A DNA stretch of 15,856 bases, taken from an uncultured Eubacteriales bacterium. Lineage in GTDB: Bacteria; Bacillota; Clostridia; Christensenellales; Borkfalkiaceae. Of the stretch, positions 12,615 to 15,856 are shown piece by piece. How positions within the stretch are numbered: position 1 is the first letter of the stretch; the number at the start of each line of letters is the position of its first letter. The position numbers and the translations under genes were made by a program. The notes beneath the pieces are model-generated. The model did not search any database, was not told the DNA's origin, and saw only the letters and a list, made by a program, of their open reading frames with translations. The stretch spans positions 1-15,856 of the forward strand of contig CADBSX010000080.1 of assembly GCA_902797515.1 (NCBI GenBank), read 5' to 3'.

Positions 12615-13996
12615 TTCAATAAATCGAAATCCCCCGATCTTATCGCCTTAACGTTCCGTCTGACCGTTTCCGCAAATCCTTCGTATTTCGTCAAGTCTTC
12701 ACCCCAAACCTTTTCGTCTTTCATAAACTCTATTACGCACCCGCCGCCGACAAAATATTCGAGATACGGGATATTGTCTTTAAGTTCTACCGTTCTCGTC
12801 GGAAGTTCTACGTAATAATTGCCGTCGTCTCCCTTTTTCACGCTCTTATACGTCGCCATAAGATAGGAAAAACCGATCGTCAGATTGCGCGGAATTTTGC
12901 CGTATTTTTCGTAATAATCTTTAAAACTCGGCAAATCGCGCGCGCGCCACTTGCTTATGGCGTTTAATGCGATGCTCGTGAGTTGATGGTTTAAAAACGG
13001 ATTTAAAAATCTTTCCTTTACGCTTTCGGCGAACTCTTCCGTCGCCTTCACGTCGTCGGACACGAACGGGATTATCTCTTCCGAAAGCGTTTCGGAAACG
13101 AACGAGGAAAGTTTTTTATCGGTCATACAGTCGTAAACGGTCTCTTTTCCGTACCAGAGCCCAGCGGGAACGAGGTTTGTATGACTGCCGTTCAATACTC
13201 TGACTTTTCTCTTCTTATAATAATCTATATCTCTCGTTAAAACCACGCTTATATTGTGCGATCCTTCTTTTATATATTCGGATATATTCCCCTTTTTCTC
13301 GACCGCCCAAAGCCCGAAAGGCTCGCCGACGGAAACGAGTTCGTCCCTCTCGCCGATAAGATCGCAGAGCCGCTCGCGCGTCGCCTCGTCTTTCGGATAT
13401 CCCGAAACTATCCTGTCAACCAAAGTATTGCAATAATAGTTTTCTTTGTCGTTCCACTCCTTAAAACCGTCGGGAAGAGCCCAGAGTTTTATATATCCGT
13501 CAACGCATTTTTTCAATTCGTCGGCGTTGCGGTCGATAAGTTCGACGGGAAGAATATAGAGCCCGCTCTTTCCCGCCTTGTATCTCTCGTATAAAAATTT
13601 AGTGAGTTTCGCGGGATAGGTGATATTTTCAAATCCGCCGAAATCGTCTTTGCCGTTAAAACATATTCCCGCCTCGGTCGTGTTGGAAACTATGATTTTA
13701 AGTTCTTCGTCCCTTGCTATCGAATAGAATTTATCCGCGTCTTCAAAAGGCGAAAACGCGTCTTTCACGCAGTCGATTTTATATACGTCTTCCAAGTCTT
13801 TCCCGTTCGCGCAGCCGCGAAGAACGATGTGATACACGCATCCGCTTTTTTCAAACTTTTCAAGCGAGCCGAACGGTATAGGTTTAACGATATACACGCC
13901 GTAGTCGCCCTCTTTTTCTTTATTCAGGCAGTCGAAGTAAGCGTCCGCGAACGTGCGCAGAAAATTGCCTTCGCCGAATTGCAATATCTTTATCAT
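12611..13996 (-). CDS. uxaB: tagaturonate reductase (altronate oxidoreductase)
   Basis: 461 aa, polyol-specific long-chain dehydrogenase family. It reduces D-tagaturonate to D-altronate with NADH. From the chosen start, QFGEGNFLR (6-14) begins the Rossmann fold. SNTTEAGI (104-111) is the NAD-binding region, TLVDRI (191-196) and EPFGLWAVE (225-233) are family signatures, and KVRVLNGSHTNL (264-275) carries the catalytic Lys/Asn/His set. The ATG at 13996 is chosen because GGAGG (14004-14008) precedes it by 7 nt. An in-frame ATG at 14020 lies at or before the predicted transcript start. Fructuronate reductases are close relatives, but the uxaA-uxaC neighbours favour tagaturonate. It is the first gene of the operon, divergent from an AraC regulator. 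Confidence 0.95.
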   Translation of the reverse strand: MIKILQFGEGNFLRTFADAYFDCLNKEKEGDYGVYIVKPIPFGSLEKFEKSGCVYHIVLRGCANGKDLEDVYKIDCVKDAFSPFEDADKFYSIARDEELKIIVSNTTEAGICFNGKDDFGGFENITYPAKLTKFLYERYKAGKSGLYILPVELIDRNADELKKCVDGYIKLWALPDGFKEWNDKENYYCNTLVDRIVSGYPKDEATRERLCDLIGERDELVSVGEPFGLWAVEKKGNISEYIKEGSHNISVVLTRDIDYYKKRKVRVLNGSHTNLVPAGLWYGKETVYDCMTDKKLSSFVSETLSEEIIPFVSDDVKATEEFAESVKERFLNPFLNHQLTSIALNAISKWRARDLPSFKDYYEKYGKIPRNLTIGFSYLMATYKSVKKGDDGNYYVELPTRTVELKDNIPYLEYFVGGGCVIEFMKDEKVWGEDLTKYEGFAETVRRNVKAIRSGDFDLLK

Positions 13997-14024
13997 AACA
14001 GTACCTCCGTCGTATTTCATAAAT

Positions 14025-14030
14025 ATTATA
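14025..14030 (-). promoter_or_regulatory. -10 of the uxaBAC promoter, weak -35
   Basis: Minus-strand TATAAT; the -35 position (14048-14053, AAGACG) is poor. The start is predicted near 14018, with a leader of about 22 nt carrying GGAGG. The -10 is embedded in an 18-bp perfect AT palindrome (14021-14038). Confidence 0.6.
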
Positions 14031-14056
14031 TAATATTTTCCCTTTTCCGTCTTGCC

Positions 14057-14086
14057 TTTTTAGTTTTTTTATGTGTGATTTTTAGT
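14057..14086 (-). promoter_or_regulatory. candidate AraC operator of the uxa operon, direct repeat with 22-bp period
   Basis: On the plus strand TTTTTAGT occurs at 14057-14064 and again at 14079-14086, 22 bp apart. This is about -39 to -68 relative to the predicted uxaB start, just upstream of the poor -35. Geometry suits an AraC-family activator; the T-richness means chance cannot be excluded. Confidence 0.45.
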
Positions 14087-14103
14087 ACGCTTTTCAAATT
14101 CCG

Positions 14104-14132
14104 TTGACTTCGCCGCTTTTTTGGTGTATCAT
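14104..14132 (+). promoter_or_regulatory. promoter of the uxa-linked AraC gene (leaderless)
   Basis: TTGACT (14104-14109), 17 nt, TATCAT (14127-14132), then exactly 6 nt to the ATG at 14139. Both hexamers, the spacer length and the distance to ATG are identical to those of the AraC gene at 2040. Confidence 0.72.
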
Positions 14133-14138
14133 TTAGGT

Positions 14139-14984
14139 ATGATACACAAAATTTACTCCCGAGAGTACTCCGACGATCCTTTCGGCATTTCTTTTAAAAT
14201 GTGCTATAACTCTTTCGCGGAATTGCACGATCAGGATTACTACGAGTTCGTCATTGTTACGAAGGGAAAAATAAAACATATCAAAGACGGAAAAGAATTC
14301 GTCGCGGGCGAAAAGACGGCGTTTTTTCTGCGCCCCGACGACAGACACGGTTTCGAGCCCGTCGGCAAAGAAAACTGCAATAAGATAAATATTTTTATGT
14401 CTAAAACGGCGTTTAAAAGCCTTATACGCTCGTGTTTCGACGAGGAATTTGAAAAAACCGCCGAAAACAGACGGTTTCAGTACTTCAAACTCTCCGACGC
14501 GGATTTTAAGCATTGCGCCTTTCTGATAGACAAGATAAACGTCCTTCCGAGCGGCGGCGACGCGCAGAATAAATTCAACACCGCGGCGATACTGCGAAAT
14601 CTTATATCGTATCTTCTTATAGTTTTCAGCGGTCAGTGGTCGGACGACGAAAGATCGGAATTCCCCGAACCGTGGTTCGAGGAATTTCTCGGAAAACTCG
14701 AAGATCCCGCCGTCTTTACTTCGCAGATCAAAGACGTTTACAGGCTCGCGCCTTACTCGCAGACTTTTCTCTCCCGCTATTTCAAAAAGACGATGAACGA
14801 AACTCTCGTCGAATATATAGTGAAGATACGCATAAATTACGCATGCAATCTGCTTTTAAACACCGACTATACCGTTCTCGAAATATCTAACAAGGTTTCT
14901 TATTCGAGCCTGTCGCACTTTTTGAGGACTTTCAAAAAAATTACGGGAAAAACTCCTACGCAGTACAGAGAGCCCGAACTTTGA
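14139..14984 (+). CDS. AraC-family transcriptional regulator with cupin-type sensor domain
   Basis: 281 aa from the ATG at 14139. A longer reading from a TTG at 14121 is rejected because it starts upstream of the -10 element. The N-terminal cupin/AraC-binding domain shows LHDQDYYEFVIVTKGKIKHI (29-48) and FLRPDDRHGF (about 64-73), the pattern of a sugar-binding pocket. The C-terminal double HTH has VFTSQIKDVYRLAPYSQTFL and TVLEISNKVSYSSLSHFLRT, with the closing signature ITGKTPTQYREPE. It is divergent from uxaBAC and is therefore the likely activator of that operon, responding to galacturonate or a pathway intermediate (inference). No Shine-Dalgarno sequence is present. Confidence 0.9.
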   Translation: MIHKIYSREYSDDPFGISFKMCYNSFAELHDQDYYEFVIVTKGKIKHIKDGKEFVAGEKTAFFLRPDDRHGFEPVGKENCNKINIFMSKTAFKSLIRSCFDEEFEKTAENRRFQYFKLSDADFKHCAFLIDKINVLPSGGDAQNKFNTAAILRNLISYLLIVFSGQWSDDERSEFPEPWFEEFLGKLEDPAVFTSQIKDVYRLAPYSQTFLSRYFKKTMNETLVEYIVKIRINYACNLLLNTDYTVLEISNKVSYSSLSHFLRTFKKITGKTPTQYREPEL

Positions 14985-14995
14985 AGAATTTTTAA

Positions 14996-15035
14996 GACGG
15001 CTCGCCGCGATTTCGCGGCGAGCCGTCCGTTTTTT
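14996..15035 (+). terminator. terminator of the uxa-linked AraC gene
   Basis: A 14-bp GC-rich stem (14996-15009 with 15014-15027; core GGCTCGCCGCG) with loop ATTT, then T6 at 15030-15035. On the other strand the T tract is interrupted, so it is mainly rightward, though the stem may also hinder transcripts from the glycosylase gene. Confidence 0.92.
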
Positions 15036-15041
15036 ATAACG

Positions 15042-15856
15042 TCAGTTTCCCCTTTTATAATAAAAAACGTACTGCTGAACGTATCCGCTTTTATCTCCGA
15101 ATTCTTCCGCGAGAGAAAGGGATATTTTCTTTCTGTCGGTAAGCGTTCCGTTCATATCTTCTCTGTAAACCTTTTCTATCCAAGTATCGACGGGAAAACT
15201 GTCCGTCCTGTGATAGCCGAAAAGCGAAACGCAGTCCGCAACTTTCGGTCCTACGCCCTTTAAAGAGCAAAGCGCTTTTTTAAGTTCTTTCGTCGGAAGT
15301 TTTCCGAGCGCGGCAAAATCTATTCGTCTTTCCGTCGCCGCTTTCGACAGTTCCGACATATACGCCGCCCTGTATCCGTATCCCGCTTTCACGAAAAAAT
15401 CCTCGTCGCAAAGAGCGAGTTTTCCGCTTTCCGGAAAAGAATAATATTCCTCGCCCATAATTTCCCGTTTTTCGCCCAAAGCAACGCACGTTCTCTCGAT
15501 TATCGCCTTTATCCGCGAGATCATATTGTTCTGCGATATAACGAAGGAATAAAAAGCCTCTTCGGCGTTCTGATTGAGTATTCTTATTCCCTTCGCGTAT
15601 TCCGCCGCTTTGCGGATGAACGGATATTCCGACGACAAGGCGAAACGGTTTATTTCGGAATAATCGGCGGCGAGATCGAAGTAATTTTCAAAATAATCGG
15701 CGTCATCGCTCTCGACCGTCGTGACGTCCCCTTTCGTTTCGATATAGCACGCCTTGTCCGCGGAAAACACGAGATACCCCTCTTTAAAGGGGCGGAATCT
15801 GAAAACCTGACCGCAGAAAAGCGTCTGCTTTGCGTCGAAATATTCGCTTTTGTAAA
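15042..15856 (-). CDS. 8-oxoguanine DNA glycosylase/AP lyase (OGG1-type), 5' end outside window
   Basis: The frame runs open to the window edge, so the gene is partial at its 5' end; a GTG at 15770 is internal. The upstream translation FDAKQTLFCGQVFRF is the start of the OGG N-terminal domain (F-d...t-l..GQ.FRW). Counting from that internal GTG, AFYSFVISQNNMISRIK (72-88) follows, then the helix-hairpin-helix LKGVGPKVADCVSLFGY (170-186) with catalytic K176, and FPVDTWIEKVY (192-202) with catalytic D195. The enzyme excises 8-oxoguanine opposite cytosine and nicks the abasic site. It is convergent with the AraC gene. The identity of the family is clear; exact lesion range is inferred. Confidence 0.92.
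   Translation of the reverse strand, partial: YKSEYFDAKQTLFCGQVFRFRPFKEGYLVFSADKACYIETKGDVTTVESDDADYFENYFDLAADYSEINRFALSSEYPFIRKAAEYAKGIRILNQNAEEAFYSFVISQNNMISRIKAIIERTCVALGEKREIMGEEYYSFPESGKLALCDEDFFVKAGYGYRAAYMSELSKAATERRIDFAALGKLPTKELKKALCSLKGVGPKVADCVSLFGYHRTDSFPVDTWIEKVYREDMNGTLTDRKKISLSLAEEFGDKSGYVQQYVFYYKRGN

Noticed and set aside
13997..14020. Upstream ATG start for uxaB at 14020
   Set aside because: It lies at the predicted transcription start, and the clear GGAGG at 14004-14008 serves the ATG at 13996, which begins the conserved MIKILQFGEGNF sequence.
14121..14138. Upstream TTG start for the uxa-linked AraC gene
   Set aside because: It overlaps the -10 element at 14127-14132 and would precede the transcript start.

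Overview
The window looks like chromosomal DNA of a low-to-mid GC member of the Clostridia (Bacillota), probably a gut-type fermenter. This is inferred from sigma-A style promoters (TTGACT/TATAAT with 17-bp spacers), strong AGGAGG ribosome binding sites, short intrinsic terminators, tRNAs with encoded CCA, L-lactate dehydrogenase, uronate catabolism and single-domain AraC regulators. No phylogenetic marker lets me name a genus.

Layout. (1) 1-2900: tRNA-Ala(GGC), then an FAD-dependent oxidoreductase of the FAD_oxidored type transcribed leftward, divergent from an AraC regulator with a PocR-like sensor domain. (2) 2904-5980: a degenerate DeoC-like protein with a proline-rich N-terminus, a small membrane-anchored basic protein, L-lactate dehydrogenase (ldh), a DUF1294 membrane protein, and a DUF2188 protein with a histone-like lysine-rich tail. 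(3) 6117-6246: tRNA-Leu(TAG) with its own promoter and terminator. (4) about 6200-8320: a strikingly AT-rich module with a consensus promoter driving a 37-aa small ORF, an AbrB/MazE-type regulator, an ABC ATPase and an ABC-2 permease, with the last three genes overlapping. Its base and codon use differ from everything around it, so it was probably acquired. (5) 8324-8428: three stacked hairpins; the last is a terminator serving the leftward gene beyond. (6) 8439-9656: a four-TM protein with a Glu-rich repeat linker and a conserved-looking soluble C-terminal domain. (7) 9817-13996: a tightly coupled uxaB-uxaA-uxaC operon (tagaturonate reductase, altronate dehydratase, uronate isomerase), divergent from a second AraC regulator with a cupin-type N-terminus. 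(8) 15042-end: an OGG-type 8-oxoguanine DNA glycosylase/lyase, cut by the window edge.

How the parts work together. UxaC, UxaB and UxaA take D-galacturonate through tagaturonate and altronate to 2-keto-3-deoxygluconate; UxaC would also isomerise glucuronate. KDG kinase, KDPG aldolase and a uronate transporter are not in the window. The AraC gene facing uxaB is the natural inducer-responsive activator, and the FAD oxidoreductase/AraC-PocR pair has the same architecture. In both pairs the leftward promoter has a good -10 but a poor -35, with an 8-9 bp direct repeat at 21-22 bp spacing just upstream, as expected for an AraC-type activator. In both pairs the regulator has a TTGACT-N17-TATCAT promoter whose -10 lies exactly 6 nt before the ATG, which predicts leaderless mRNA.

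No transposase, integrase, CRISPR array or phage gene is visible. No stretch over 300 bases lacks a gene; the longest gaps are 8185-8438 and 6200-6379, both described. The strongest points for a second look are the paired leaderless regulators with matching operators, the active-site-less DeoC homologue, and the AT-rich sORF-AbrB-ABC module next to tRNA-Leu.
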